Assembly: GCA_905250115.1 (NCBI GenBank)
Contig: CAJNOI010000149.1
Coordinates: forward strand, 1-64,000
DNA from: Adineta steineri
Taxonomy: Eukaryota; Rotifera; Eurotatoria; Adinetida; Adinetidae
DNA length: 64,000 nt
Reading direction: 5' to 3'
The translations under genes and the position numbers were made by a program. Below the pieces are notes generated by a model that was given only the letters and a program-made list of their open reading frames with translations, ran no database searches and was not told the origin of the DNA. Positions 32,724 to 43,706 of the stretch are shown piece after piece; the stretch's first letter is position 1, and the number at the start of each line of letters is the position of its first letter.

Positions 32724-33457
32724 GAGAAATTTGTTACAGTAATATTTATAGTATGAAAATATTTTTCTATACATTTATATTCTTATTTTATATGGCATAT
32801 TGAGATTACAGTAATTGACAACATTACCATTTCTTTATATAGTTATGCTGAAGTTCAATATAATAATCATAATTATCAAAAAGTAGATGAGTTGACTTTG
32901 TTTGTATTCATATGCACTATAGCCTATAAGTATCCGGACAAGTATCAACTCTTTTTACGTTCGAATAACAAATAGTAAAAATCTAAGCTATTTATAGATA
33001 GAGTAAAGTATACATTATGAAATGGAAATTCAAAAAAAATTAAGGATTTAGCTTTAATAATTTCCACAACAATGAAAGTGACATGTTACTAAAGTATATA
33101 AATACTTTGAACACACGTTTTGTTTTAAATTGTAATATGCTAACTAGAACTTACGATAGAAAATGTAAGAGTAAGCATGAGAACCTTGATAATCACCATA
33201 GCGTGGAAATGTTAACATATAGTATTTTTATTCTACTGGGCTCGACATAAAAAACTGTAGTTATGAAAATATTTTTAAGCTTTTACATCATATATTTGCA
33301 AAGCTACAGGATCCTTAAGAGAAAGTGCAGATGTGGGTCACACACGAGAAAATGGTCAACTATACCTACACACACATCCACAACCACACTAAACATATAT
33401 AGCTACTTATTCTCTTACACTCTCCTAATCCATCTGTTAATCTCTTCTCAAATCACA
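32724..33457. other. AT-rich intergenic
   Basis: No gene seen. A weak telomere-like inverted repeat at 33330-33396 (GATGTGGGTCACACACG / CACACACATCCACAACCACA). Confidence 0.45.
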
Positions 33458-33819
33458 ATGCATCCGACGCTTAGAAAAATTCACATTCAAATCTACCCTG
33501 AAACCAAAAATATGAAATATGCTATACAAATTGACACAAAATCATATACTCTTCCTTTTACATTTTAGTGGGTGATATCACTAAAATATCAAAGATAGGA
33601 GATGCTTATGTTCACCGTAATGCTGTTAATATTGTGGCTACTTATATTGATAATGATTATGCTGATGCCCCTGCTCATGATAATCGTGCTCGTAATGCTC
33701 ATATTAGTATTCGTGTTGATCATCGCCGTATTATTCAAGCTGCTATGATGTATGATCGTGATGGTTATGTCATTGACAAGAAAAAATCAGAAACCGGAAA
33801 GATGAACACGGAAAGTTAA
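33458..33819 (+). CDS. Hypothetical protein, probably partial
   Basis: The block 33568-33819 opens at an acceptor-like ACATTTTAG and reads GDITKISKIGDAYVHRNAVN then VATYIDNDYADAPAHDNRAR and IRVDHRRIIQAAMMYDRDGY. It is Asp/Arg/His-rich and clearly protein-like, without an ATG of its own. A preceding block from 33458 (MHPTLRKIHIQIYPETKNM) is in another frame and may be its first exon. The stop codon lies inside an inverted-repeat arm that begins near 33797, so the natural C-terminus may be displaced. Family unknown. Confidence 0.4.
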
Positions 33820-34172
33820 GCACAAGCAACGATGAGCACAGGAAAGTTAGGCGCAAATAAAATAAAAAAGTGTGATCTCTTATGAAAGATCAATCAATGT
33901 GATCGGGTGTGGGTGTGGGTGAGGGTGTGGTGTGGGTGTGGGTATGAGTACGGGTGTGGATGTAGGTATGAGTGTGGGTTGGTATGGGTGAGGGTGTTCT
34001 GTGGGTAAAGATGTGGGTGAAGGTGTGGGTGTGAACCTTAGTTGAATATATGATTACGTCACGTTCACACCAACACCTACTCACACACCCGGACTCTCAG
34101 TCTTATTTTATTTTATTTTATTTGTGCTTAACTTTCCGTGCTCATCTTTCCTTGTGCTCATCGTTCACCAAT
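33797..34172. mobile_element. Nested inverted-repeat element around telomere-like arms
   Basis: The left side has AACGATGAGCACAGGAAAG and GCGCAAATAAAATAAAA (33827-33870); the right side has the reverse complement (TTATTTTATTTGTGCTTAAC, TTCCTTGTGCTCATCGTT; 34105-34170). Inside lies the telomere-like pair 33903-34095. GGAAAGTTAAGCACAA recurs in the left flank too (33810). A foldback of ~375 bp without genes. Confidence 0.65.
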
Positions 34173-35042
34173 CCGAAAAAATCTTGAGAATTGTTTGAAA
34201 AATTTTGCGGGATCTAATGAAGATAAAGAAGACAGTCTTTTGTGTGGCATAATGTGATATATATTCGAATGGTTTTTTTTATCGTATATTCACGTGTAAA
34301 AGTGTCTTCTTTTAAATTGAAGAGCGTGAGTAATGATGGAAACAGTATTTAGTTAAATAGAGGTCTGGCATTAATTCACAATTTATTTTTAGTTCTAAAA
34401 CGCATTATTTATAAAAGTGCAGTTTGAAATACATAGTAGAAAAACAACTTGTACTTTAGCATTCGCTATAATCAAAATTTCTGCCTTCTAAAAGATACAC
34501 ACATGAAATGTTGGGTGAGGATGAGAGTGTGAATGCTTGTGAATGCAAGGGTGGATGTGGGTGTGGGTGTAAGCGTCTGTGACCGTGGGCGAGGATGTGG
34601 GTAAATGAATGTGTAACAGTGGATTGCACACCTATACCCTCACCCTTGTGTATACTAATGCGCTTAAAGATTATTCTTTTCACGTACCAGCAAATTGTGG
34701 AACAGGATTCCATAGAATTCCGGGAACGAAACTAACTCATTCAATGGTCGACATTGCGAAATAGGATGACGGCACTCAAGATGATTATTATTAATAACTG
34801 TAAAAAATATTTAGTGTTGCGGTAATTTGTTTCACATGCGGCCTCATCCATAACTACATCCTACCGAATATTTTTTTTGTCTTAAATTTAGATAAACTAT
34901 GTATTTATTGAAGCACAAGGAGTACATATGTGGACAGAAAAGGGCATCAGTATAAATATTTCGGTAAAAAATTGCTTATTTCAGCTTTAAAATTTTGATG
35001 AAAGAAATAGAGTTTTGTCAAACGCCATGATCATAGCGTAGA
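34173..35042. other. Intergenic with one telomere-like hairpin
   Basis: Hairpin at 34511-34650 (GTGGATGTGGGTGTGGGTGT / CACACCTATACCCTCACCCT). No gene seen. Confidence 0.55.
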
Positions 35043-36386
35043 TCATCTTATATTTGTGTCATTATTTTCTAACATTTTGGGTCTTTGCCGCATAGCTTTG
35101 ATGGTATGAAGAAGTTTTTTGAAAGTTGATACTTTTGTGTTGATATGTTCCAGATGTATTTCAGTTAAATTTTCATCTTCATTTTTATGTACACAAGAAA
35201 TGGTAAATAGATTTCCTGGTATAATTAACACTTCATCTTCGAGAGGATATCTAGATACATCCTTCACAGAAACTATTCCGTTAGTTCGATTCGGTATATT
35301 GAATACATATAAAACACGTTCCTTCCCGGCTTGTGATTCCACAAAACCCATTGCTACGTCTCTTTTTCTTGATGTTGATGTAAATGTTCTTAGAGCTATT
35401 ACACCATTTTCTCCCTTGGCCGTAAGTTCTTTATATTGCTCAATATCTGATTCGCTCATTAGTGCACCACGAAATGTTTGTCCGGTATAAGCACGTTTTT
35501 CAAGCTGGTCAGACTTCATATCGAATTCATAAACGAAGCGCTTGCAGAAATGAGACGTATCAAGGTCGTTTTCCGATGCTAAAGCCAGTTGTTCATTTAA
35601 CATCTTGTAAAATGCTTTTTTGTTCTTACCGTATTCACTAGTATACAAAGTAATCAATGGGACAATGTCCTTTGCTGTGTCAGCCACTCTCAATGCTTCT
35701 TTTGTTCGTTGATATGCGACATCGTCCTCTATGTTTTTTTTGAGAAACTCATCAAAATCTCTATCAGATTCCAAATCAAATAAATTAGCACGGAAATCAT
35801 GTCTATCTAAAGTTCTATGGAATGTATGCGATACCCAATGGAAAACTTTCCACCACATAGCAGCTGTTTGCTCATTTAATGAATGTTGCTTTAGCTCATC
35901 CAAGTCTTTGAATGTCTGTATCCAATCACGCTTTTGCTGTTGTTCTTGGTCTGTGGATTGCACCTTTTCTAACTTGATGCGTTGAAAAACATCGAAAGTT
36001 GTTTTAGAATCAGGATCATGGAAATATGATGATGTCTGACGCATATATATTTTTTTCATTTCTGGTGTTTTAATTTCTTCGGGTGGCATCTTACCATCTT
36101 TATTCAGTGTTGTTGTAGAACAATCAGCTTTCAGCAATAGTTCAACAATTTCCTTGTGATCATTACGTGTTGCAACATGAAGTGCTGTGTCACCGATTCC
36201 TTCCAATTTGTCGACATCGTTTGTTGACATTTTTGGTAAATGCTCTCTTACATAATCCAGCTTTCCATCGCGACAAGCACAATAAAAGTCGCTTGGATCA
36301 CATTGGGTATATTTTTTTCTCATTGCTTGCTGACACTTTTGATACATCATTTTGTCGGCTGGAGATTTGGTGGCACCAGTTCCCAT
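35043..36386 (-). CDS. Ankyrin-repeat mono-ADP-ribosyltransferase
   Basis: 447 residues, no intron. It starts MGTGATKS, fitting N-myristoylation. Residues ~35-105 hold two ankyrin repeats (DFYCACRDGKLDYVREHLPK, GDTALHVATRNDHKEIVELL). The C-terminal ART domain (residues ~215-420) carries all marks of an arginine-specific transferase: Arg in GQTFRGALM, Ser-Thr-Ser in RTFTSTSRKRDVAMGF and Glu-x-Glu in YPLEDEVLIIPG. Such enzymes (EC 2.4.2.31) move ADP-ribose from NAD+ to arginine of target proteins. There is no signal peptide, so it should act inside the cell at membranes. ART expansions are known from bdelloids. It faces the WWE-ART gene on the other strand. No defect seen. Confidence 0.88.
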   Translation of the reverse strand: MGTGATKSPADKMMYQKCQQAMRKKYTQCDPSDFYCACRDGKLDYVREHLPKMSTNDVDKLEGIGDTALHVATRNDHKEIVELLLKADCSTTTLNKDGKMPPEEIKTPEMKKIYMRQTSSYFHDPDSKTTFDVFQRIKLEKVQSTDQEQQQKRDWIQTFKDLDELKQHSLNEQTAAMWWKVFHWVSHTFHRTLDRHDFRANLFDLESDRDFDEFLKKNIEDDVAYQRTKEALRVADTAKDIVPLITLYTSEYGKNKKAFYKMLNEQLALASENDLDTSHFCKRFVYEFDMKSDQLEKRAYTGQTFRGALMSESDIEQYKELTAKGENGVIALRTFTSTSRKRDVAMGFVESQAGKERVLYVFNIPNRTNGIVSVKDVSRYPLEDEVLIIPGNLFTISCVHKNEDENLTEIHLEHINTKVSTFKKLLHTIKAMRQRPKMLENNDTNIR

Positions 36387-37671
36387 AATACGAAGATATA
36401 GTATTCGATCTTAAAATGCAATGATGATACAAAATGGAAACAAAACTCTTTAATCAATTATAGATATAACGCAATACCAACACTGGTCTGATGATCTTAG
36501 CATTTCAGGGGTGTATTTAGGGAGAATGTATAAGATCTAAAGGGTTAACTAAGGCAAACGCTTATTCGTGTATGTTGTCAAGAGATAAATTTATATTTTG
36601 AATGATCTTCAAGAAGTAGTATTTACGATTTTCTAAGGAAATATTTACTAGATACCCAAGACCCAGTACTATACAGGTAAAAAGAATGTGGGTTTGAGAA
36701 TGGGTGCTTGTAGATTAGTGGAGAACCACATTCATGCATACATCGATATATGCATACACACTCGCACCCGTTGGAGACAGAAAAAAATCGACTTTACTGA
36801 CATTGGATTGTGTTTCTCGTTTTCTTTTAATTATTTTCATTTGACGCATTGGTTTAAATGTAACGCTTGCCATATTTTGACGAAGAGTTTTTGTTTTTCA
36901 TGCAGAAAAGATAGAACAAAACAAATAAATTAACAAAAAATGAAAAATCGGCGAAAAAAAACTGTAACTTCAATTCTATCCTTTCATGACTGGTTTACTC
37001 CGTGTTTTTGAAGTAAACAAAACAACTACTACGCTTTGTTTCTTGAAAAAATAAAATTCAGTGGGAAAGAAGCCAAACATCTACGAAATTGCTTCAGCTT
37101 GCATGCAAAATACTCCAGGGCACTTCTTATTATTTTTATATTCTATATTGTTTCGCGAATACAAAGACAGTTGTTTACGTCTGCGCATTCTTGACGGTGC
37201 GGGTGAGTGTGGGTGAGCGTAAATGTGAATGTGAGTATCATTTAAACGTTACATCCACGTCCACTCATCCCGCACCTAGAATCCATTCTTTACCTACATC
37301 CACCCACAGTCACCGATTCCGCACCAACACTGACACCCAGAATACACCCACACTCGTCGTCAAGATGATTTTCGTCGAATTTTACATTTAATAGCAATGA
37401 AGAATGTTGCCGATAAACGTAGAATTCCGAGAACTTCGTCGTTCGCGTAAGTGGATTAATGCGCATATTCACATTCATACTTACTATTTCGGTAGAAAAT
37501 GCACTGATGTTGTTCTTTTTCTCGATTCAAAATATGTTATGAAAAAAACTGATTGTATTTACTCGAGAAATTGTTTTTTTTTCTTTTCGTTCTTGTTCTT
37601 TTGCTTTCTTTTAGTGTTGCAGACGTTTTATACGTGCCTCACAGTCGGTCGATCGAAATTTCGCTTCTACA
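36387..37671. other. Intergenic with two telomere-like hairpins
   Basis: Hairpins at 36686-36770 and 37196-37355. The latter has GGTGCGGGTGAGTGTGGGTG on the left, CACCCACAGTCACC on the right and border TCGTCAAGATG. No gene recognised. Confidence 0.55.
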
Positions 37672-39026
37672 ATGTGAGTAACTTTTCTACATACTGCATA
37701 ATGAAAAAGTAATATTTTGAACATTTTACCGAGTTTTAGGCAGGCCTGGCTCGTTCGAATGTATTATAAGTAATAGATCAAAAATTTTTACAGCTTTCTA
37801 AATGAATCTAATTGTATAGATACTCTATATATCATGCTGGTCATAAGAAACATTCGTTACCTATTGACAATAGTGGAGTAGCTGCTTCATTTAGTTATAC
37901 AGAAAAAGGCTCTCGAACTCCAGGTAAACCTACTATAGTCTTTGTTCATGGACTTTCTTCGAGTAAAGAAGGATGGATGTCGATTGTAGAAGTAAGTTAA
38001 AATTTCATTGTTTAGCATCTAAATGCCTAATTGATTGCATACATAGCATATTCCGGCTGATCATCATTGTATCACTGTTGATCTACCAGGCCATGGTGAA
38101 ACAGTTGGCTTCAGTGAAGATATGTATTCGATTGATAAGTTTATAGAAAAACTCAAACTGGTAATCTTACATTTGTCTATCCTACCAAAATATTTTCTAC
38201 TTTTCATATACTATTTTGTTACTAGTTTTTTGACAAAATGAAATTGACCGAACCAATGTGCATAATTGGCGCATCGATGGGTGCTTCGATTGTGTGCTTG
38301 TTTGCTGCTAAATATCCGGAATATGTATGCATGATTTGCTTGATGGCTCCGATAGGTAATTTTCGCATCAGTCTATGAGCACGTACCCATAATTTGTTGA
38401 AATATATCTGCTTCTTCAAATAGCAAATGAAGAAGCTGAAACTGATTTAATTCGACAACTTCGTGCTGGTGTTTACAATGGTCTCTTACCAGAGACAACA
38501 GCAGAACTTCGCCAAATGATTCGTGAATTGACAGTAAAACGACCTTACTTGCCTAGACCAATTCTTAATGGATTCATGCATATGAAATTACGTTTATTGA
38601 CGGAGCACAAGAAAAGTATTTTATAAAAGAAATTATTCAAATTTTGATTAGTTTTGTTTTTAGTACTTGCTTCACTTTTCGAATACGATTATCCACAAAT
38701 CGAACGTCATTATGAAAAGTTGCGACAGTTAAACTGTCCAGCATTGATTTTATGGGGTCGACAAGATAAGGTTTAAATTTAAGAAGTTAACTATTTCTAA
38801 AATAAACTTTCTTCGTACTTAGGTATATGCTGCTAGTGGTGCGGAATATTTTCGCACTTTACTATCCAATTCAGAACATTTTATTATGGATGACTGTGGC
38901 CATGATATGGCTATCGACAAGCCCACCGATACAGCTAGCTCAATCTTGACATTTTATGAACGTAATATCAATCGTCATACACAAATCTTGTCGATGAATG
39001 ATATCATACTATCGACTGAATGCTAA
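37672..39026 (+). CDS. ABHD6-like alpha/beta hydrolase, copy 2
   Basis: Same exon order as copy 1, including the split start codon (AT at 37672-37673, G at 37740). Motifs: VFVHGLSSSKEGW (oxyanion), GASMGAS (nucleophile), LWGRQDKVY (acid) and DCGHDMAID (base); triad complete. The C-terminus is longer than copy 1 (ERNINRHTQILSMNDIILST). The central block (about 38045-38450) is nearly identical to copy 1 through exons and introns, while first and last exons differ much more. Expected role as for copy 1: hydrolysis of monoacylglycerol-type lipids. Confidence 0.85.
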
Positions 39027-39359
39027 TAGACTTTTTGTGATATCTAATTCCTATGACTTTTCTCCCTAGACTCTTGAATAAAATGTTAAAAAAAAAGAAA
39101 AAGAAAAATTTCACTCTACGAGATTTCACCTTGAGTGTATTGCCAGTGTGGGTGTAATTTCCATGTACTTCGAACCGACTAAAAATCGACGATTAAGCAC
39201 GGTTCTTCCGTTTAAAAATATTTTCTTATTGAAACGGAAAGAATCAACCACGTTGAATAAGTTTGCTTAATTATCGAATTTGATTTTTGTTAAATAAAGC
39301 GCGACAAAAAGATAGTCATTTGTTAGATAGCTTCATCAATAGTAAAATTATTAGAGCCG
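39027..39359. other. Spacer before the LTR element
   Basis: No gene seen. The last bases before the LTR are TTATTAGAGCCG; the matching right-hand target duplication is absent because the element is truncated. Confidence 0.5.
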
Positions 39360-39620
39360 TGTTAGCGATGACTCAAGTCATCACTCTTTCTATGCATGTT
39401 TTATTAAAAATGTGATACGTAATCACATTTTTTCCTTTTTCGTTTCTTTTTCTTTTGAGTTAAAAATGTAATCATATATTACATTTTTTCCTTCTTTTTC
39501 TTTTGGTATATATACTATTCATTTCTTTGATATATGTATTCCTTGTATTAAATAAAATCTATGAGATATACTCATATACAATTTTATTCATTCTCTCGTA
39601 GCCCTACAGACAGGCTAACA
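39360..39620 (+). repeat. 5' long terminal repeat
   Basis: Bounded by TGTTAGC and GCTAACA (inverted). Includes the promoter-like and polyadenylation-like signals expected of an LTR. Confidence 0.85.
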
Positions 39621-39622
39621 TT

Positions 39623-39640
39623 TGGTGCCGTGAACTCTGG
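39623..39640 (+). other. Candidate primer-binding site
   Basis: TGGTGCCGTGAACTCTGG starts with TGG two bases after the LTR, the place where a tRNA 3' end (CCA) would pair. The tRNA was not identified. Confidence 0.6.
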
Positions 39641-39809
39641 TTAATTCTCGCCTGTACCTCGTCCTTTACAACGTCTTCTTCTCTTCTACTTTATGTCTCT
39701 TTCTTCTGATGAAGATTCAGTACCGCAGACACTTCTAACCATACCTACTGAATACCAATCTACAATTCCAAAATGATCTTCTACTCAAACACCACTTCAG
39801 ACGAACACA

Positions 39810-41225
39810 ATGAACACTCCGAATCAACCCCTCTTCGATAGTCCTGCCAATGAGATGAAATTTAAACAACGAATTATAGCGGCGCTTCCACTTTACAATG
39901 GTGAATCTGAACATCTTTCAGACTGGTTACGTGATGCTGGAGCATTTTTTTCCAATGAAAGTATTTCCGATGCTCATCAAGTCTTTGCTATACGTTCTCG
40001 TCTTACGGATCAAGCTCTCGATATATTTGGTGTTCATGAAGATCTCATTCACAATTTCTACGATCTTCGCAAGCTTCTTTTACAGACAGCTGGTAAAGCG
40101 CCTTTACGTACTCTCGCATCAGTTGATTCAATCTCTAACGTCACTTTCAATATGCGTCAGCCCGTCGCTGATTCAACACGTCTCGATTCTAATCAGACTA
40201 CAACTACATCTTTACCTACAACATCAATAATATTTACTCAATTGGCTGATGATTTAATTCCAAACGAATATCGCAAGTCCATTATTGGTCAATTTCAAGA
40301 AGATAAATCTCTCAAATTTTCTGGTGACAACAAACAAGATATTTTTAAATGGATCGAAAGATTGGAACGTAAATTCGAAATCGCAGAAATCAGCGATGTT
40401 AAAAATTCGATTTTTTGACTGAATTATTAGACAAAGGAGCTCTAAATTGGTTTCTGGAACGAAAATCATCCTTTAATCGATCGTGGTCCGCTTTTGTTGA
40501 ACACTTTAAAAAAGTGTATGATTCTCCGAATCGGTCGTTACCTGCATTTCAAAAATTACAGTCGTATCATCAATCCGCAGATCAAGATAGTCGCAGTTTC
40601 TGCGATGCGATGCGCAAGTTATGTCGAGAATATGAGCCCGAAGATGAAACTTGATTTTCTTCTCCGCTCGGTTAATCCGACTTATCGTCCGGAAATATTG
40701 AAACTTAAACCAACCAGTGCTGATGCATTTGAACAAATTGCAATAGACGTTGAACATACGTTTATTACTTTAACCGCATATGAAACCTATACTCCATCCA
40801 CGGTGACTACTTATACTTCTTCACCACCATCAGGTGCTAATTATATTGCACCACAACAATCACCTGCATCGAATTATCCTTATCGCTGCCGAAATAACTT
40901 CCGTTCGAATCAACGTCCGCCTTTTAACACAACTGTTCGTCCATTTGCATCTTCACCTAACTATTATCAAGGTCGTCGACAACCTTCAAACTTCAATTCA
41001 CTCCAGTTACCTCGACCACAACAACTCGTCGCATCTGCCTCCGCTGCTCATACAGCACCACCTTCATACCAATCGCTACCACCCCTCATGCCTCCATCTT
41101 CTGCTCCACCACCACCACCACCACCACCACCACCACCACCTCCAGCTGCACTTCTACCATTACCTCTATTGTCTTGTCAGTGGTGCAATCAGCAAGGACA
41201 TTCAGCTCGTGACTGTCCTTTTTAA
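39810..41225 (+). pseudogene. gag region of the LTR element (frameshifted)
   Basis: Three overlapping frames (39810-40418, 40415-40654, 40494-41225) make a capsid-like region followed by a Pro-rich stretch, including a (CCA)n run at 41106-41143, and a CCHC zinc knuckle CQWCNQQGHSARDC. Two frame changes (about 40415 and 40650) break it. Confidence 0.75.
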
Positions 41226-41227
41226 AG

Positions 41228-41794
41228 TTGGGGTCAGAGTCTGATGGTTCTGTCTCCAAACCGTCTCCTGCAAATCCATCACCATCTGCCTTACTCAATG
41301 CTTCTCTTCTCGTTAACAATATTCCGCTTCAAATACTTATTGACACAGGTGCGTCTGCTACTTGTATCAGTAAATCAGCTTTATCTCGTCTGCCCCATGT
41401 TCATTTTCTTGATCGAACACCTCGTTCTTTCTTGCTCGCTGATGGGTTTCTGTCACTTCACGTGCTCGGCAACGTTCAACTCTCTATGCAACTTGGCGCC
41501 GAAATCATATCCTTATCTGCACTTGTTACTGAACACCTATGCGTCGACCTCATCTTGGGCATCGATTTTCTTACTTTCTTCGTTGCCAAAATTGATGTGG
41601 ATCTTCGTCAACTGTCACTCAAACACAATGGTCGTTGGATTATTCTCAATGTTGATGACACGCTACGTCCTTCATTCGTGCCTATTCGGTCCGTTTCGAA
41701 CGTTATTTTGCCGTCAAAATCTACCATAGACATTGTTGTCTCTTCACCTGTTTCGTCGTTATCCTCCACCCTTATTCCTGCATCCATTTTTTAG
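41228..41794 (+). CDS. Retroelement aspartic protease region
   Basis: Contains ILIDTGASATCIS, the active-site D-T-G-A of retropepsins, and the second conserved LILGIDFL. It follows the zinc knuckle directly, overlapping no frame. The region after 41794 has stops before the RT. Confidence 0.8.
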   Translation: MGSESDGSVSKPSPANPSPSALLNASLLVNNIPLQILIDTGASATCISKSALSRLPHVHFLDRTPRSFLLADGFLSLHVLGNVQLSMQLGAEIISLSALVTEHLCVDLILGIDFLTFFVAKIDVDLRQLSLKHNGRWIILNVDDTLRPSFVPIRSVSNVILPSKSTIDIVVSSPVSSLSSTLIPASIF

Positions 41795-42356
41795 AACAGT
41801 CCCATTTATCAACACCACAGAAAAATCTTAACATTCAACATCATGTATCTTCCTTAACCATTACAAATCACTCGGCTGTTACTCAAACTATTCCCCACGA
41901 TTTCTGCTTCGGATATCTTCAATTACCTCCACCTAGCAAATCGTTTTCTGAACAGATTTCTGATCTTTGTGCGAAATACAATGCGAACAAAAACAAACAC
42001 ATTCGTTCTTCAACTTAGATTAATCAATCACCACTTCAACAACGTATTTCTAATACAACTCCATCTCGACCACGCATCTTATCCAAATATCTCCAAGCAT
42101 CAGGCATCACTACTCATCCATCTTTCGCTTCGTCTTTAGCCGCTGATCTTGCCAAACTTGTCGATCACCTATCCGATACAGCTGAACGCAATTCGGTTTC
42201 GTCTCTTCTGTCTCGGTTCTCGAGTATTTTTGATACTTCGAAACACAACATCTCTAGTATTGTCATCGTCCAGGTCTTTAACGCCATTCCTCACTCTCCG
42301 CCAGCTCTTCGACCACATCGAAATCCGCATCATTGAGAAGAAACCCAAAAACTGAT

Positions 42357-42891
42357 TGATGAATTTCGCGACGCTGGAATTATTCATGAATCACACTCTC
42401 CCTACGCTGCTTCTGCGTTTATCGTTCCTCGCAAAGGAAATCGACCGGGTCGGCTGGTGGTCGATTATCGTGCTCTTAACAAAATCACCATCTCCGATGC
42501 TAGCCCTTTACCTCACATCGAAGACACTTTACAAGACCTTGGAAAAGGTTTTAAATACTTCTCTAAGTTAGATCTTAAAAGCGGGTATCATCAGTTTAGA
42601 ATTCCACCACAAGATCATGAAAAAACTGCCTTTGTCGTTTCTTCCGGACACTACGAATATTCAGTACTTCCTATGGGGCCGACAAATGGTCCCGCGTGTT
42701 TTCAAATAACTATGTTCAATCTCCTGAAACCTTGCTATGACTTTGCGCGTGTTTATCTTGATGATGTTATAATCTATTCAACCACTTTACAACAGTATCT
42801 TCATCATTTAAACCTCGTTTTTACAATCTTTAATATCAATAAGATCGTTCTTAGTCCTACAAAATGTGAGATTTCAAAAATTTTTAATTGA
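42357..42891 (+). pseudogene. Reverse transcriptase fragment
   Basis: Motifs RLVVDYRALNK, FSKLDLKSGYHQF, LPMGPTNGP and the catalytic YLDDV box are seen in order. The frame ends at 42891, before thumb and RNase H. The entry codons (42300-42456) are in a different frame. Confidence 0.8.
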
Positions 42892-43475
42892 CATCTAAAT
42901 GAAAATATTTTGATAAAACAAAAGAAAAAAAATAGTTTTTCATTGGTTTTGATGTCCTGAACGATTTTTTCGATTTTATATTTAAATAAATCTTCCCTAA
43001 CGAAATTGAATAAATTTTTTTTGTTGAATAATTTAATAAAGACAGAACTTTGCTTTTAATCTGGAAAGTGTCGATGTGAGAATAAAACTGTGTTAGATGA
43101 ATTAGATGCTCTCAGCCACACATTCAAATGAAGCACATGCCGTTTTCAAAATTTAATCAATGATAAATTAACTTTTAAATAACTCCAGGTGTTGAGGGAA
43201 AAAATCAAACAATCAGTTGCATATGTGTGATTTTATTCTTAATCATTACCAATAAATTAGTGGTTTATTCACGATATAGATGATGTTTAGATAAATAAAA
43301 AAAAAATTATTGCACAACAACGAATCATCGTTCTTCTATAATCCTATTTACCTTCTTCTACTTTTATCATACCTAAAATTGAAATAAATATCACTATAAT
43401 CTTTTACTTACTATCTCTAAATATCTTCCACTAGGATTAAAAACGTATGTTCTCTAAAACACTTAGATTTTTCTT
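42892..43475. other. AT-rich spacer after the truncated element
   Basis: No RNase H, integrase or LTR copy is recognisable. Confidence 0.5.
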
Positions 43476-43706
43476 ATGGATATTGATTCGTATCATCGAA
43501 ACTCGATTCCAGTGATATATGTCGAAAATATTGAAGATACACCGATGGAAGTTCATATATTTGTTGTGAATTATATAAATCATCACAAACAAATAGAATT
43601 TTCATATCGGTGGCCTTCAACATATCCGATCAACCCAAAGCATCATTTTTTAAATGACGATAGCAGGGTTTCAGACGATCGGACACACTGGAAGCCGGGT
43701 TTTTAA
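43476..43706 (+). CDS. Short hypothetical reading frame
   Basis: A 76-residue frame (MDIDSYHRNSIPVIYVENIE...) with balanced composition up to about residue 55, then less protein-like. It could be an exon of an unseen gene or a fragment. No family. Confidence 0.25.
   Translation: MDIDSYHRNSIPVIYVENIEDTPMEVHIFVVNYINHHKQIEFSYRWPSTYPINPKHHFLNDDSRVSDDRTHWKPGF

Larger units (their letters stand above)
39360..42891 (+). mobile_element. Ty3/gypsy-like LTR retroelement, 3'-truncated
   Basis: 5' LTR 39360-39620 (261 bp) with perfect TGTTAGC...GCTAACA ends, a TATATATACTATT box near 39510 and AATAAAAT near 39550. A primer-binding-site candidate TGGTGCCGTGAACTC starts at 39623. Gag, protease and reverse transcriptase regions follow in the order usual for Ty3/gypsy. 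The element stops within or just after the RT; RNase H, integrase and the 3' LTR are absent. Several shifts and stops make it inactive. Confidence 0.85.

Noticed and set aside
41100..41145. Independent (CCA)n microsatellite
   Set aside because: It lies in frame inside gag as a proline run before the zinc knuckle, so it belongs to the retroelement.
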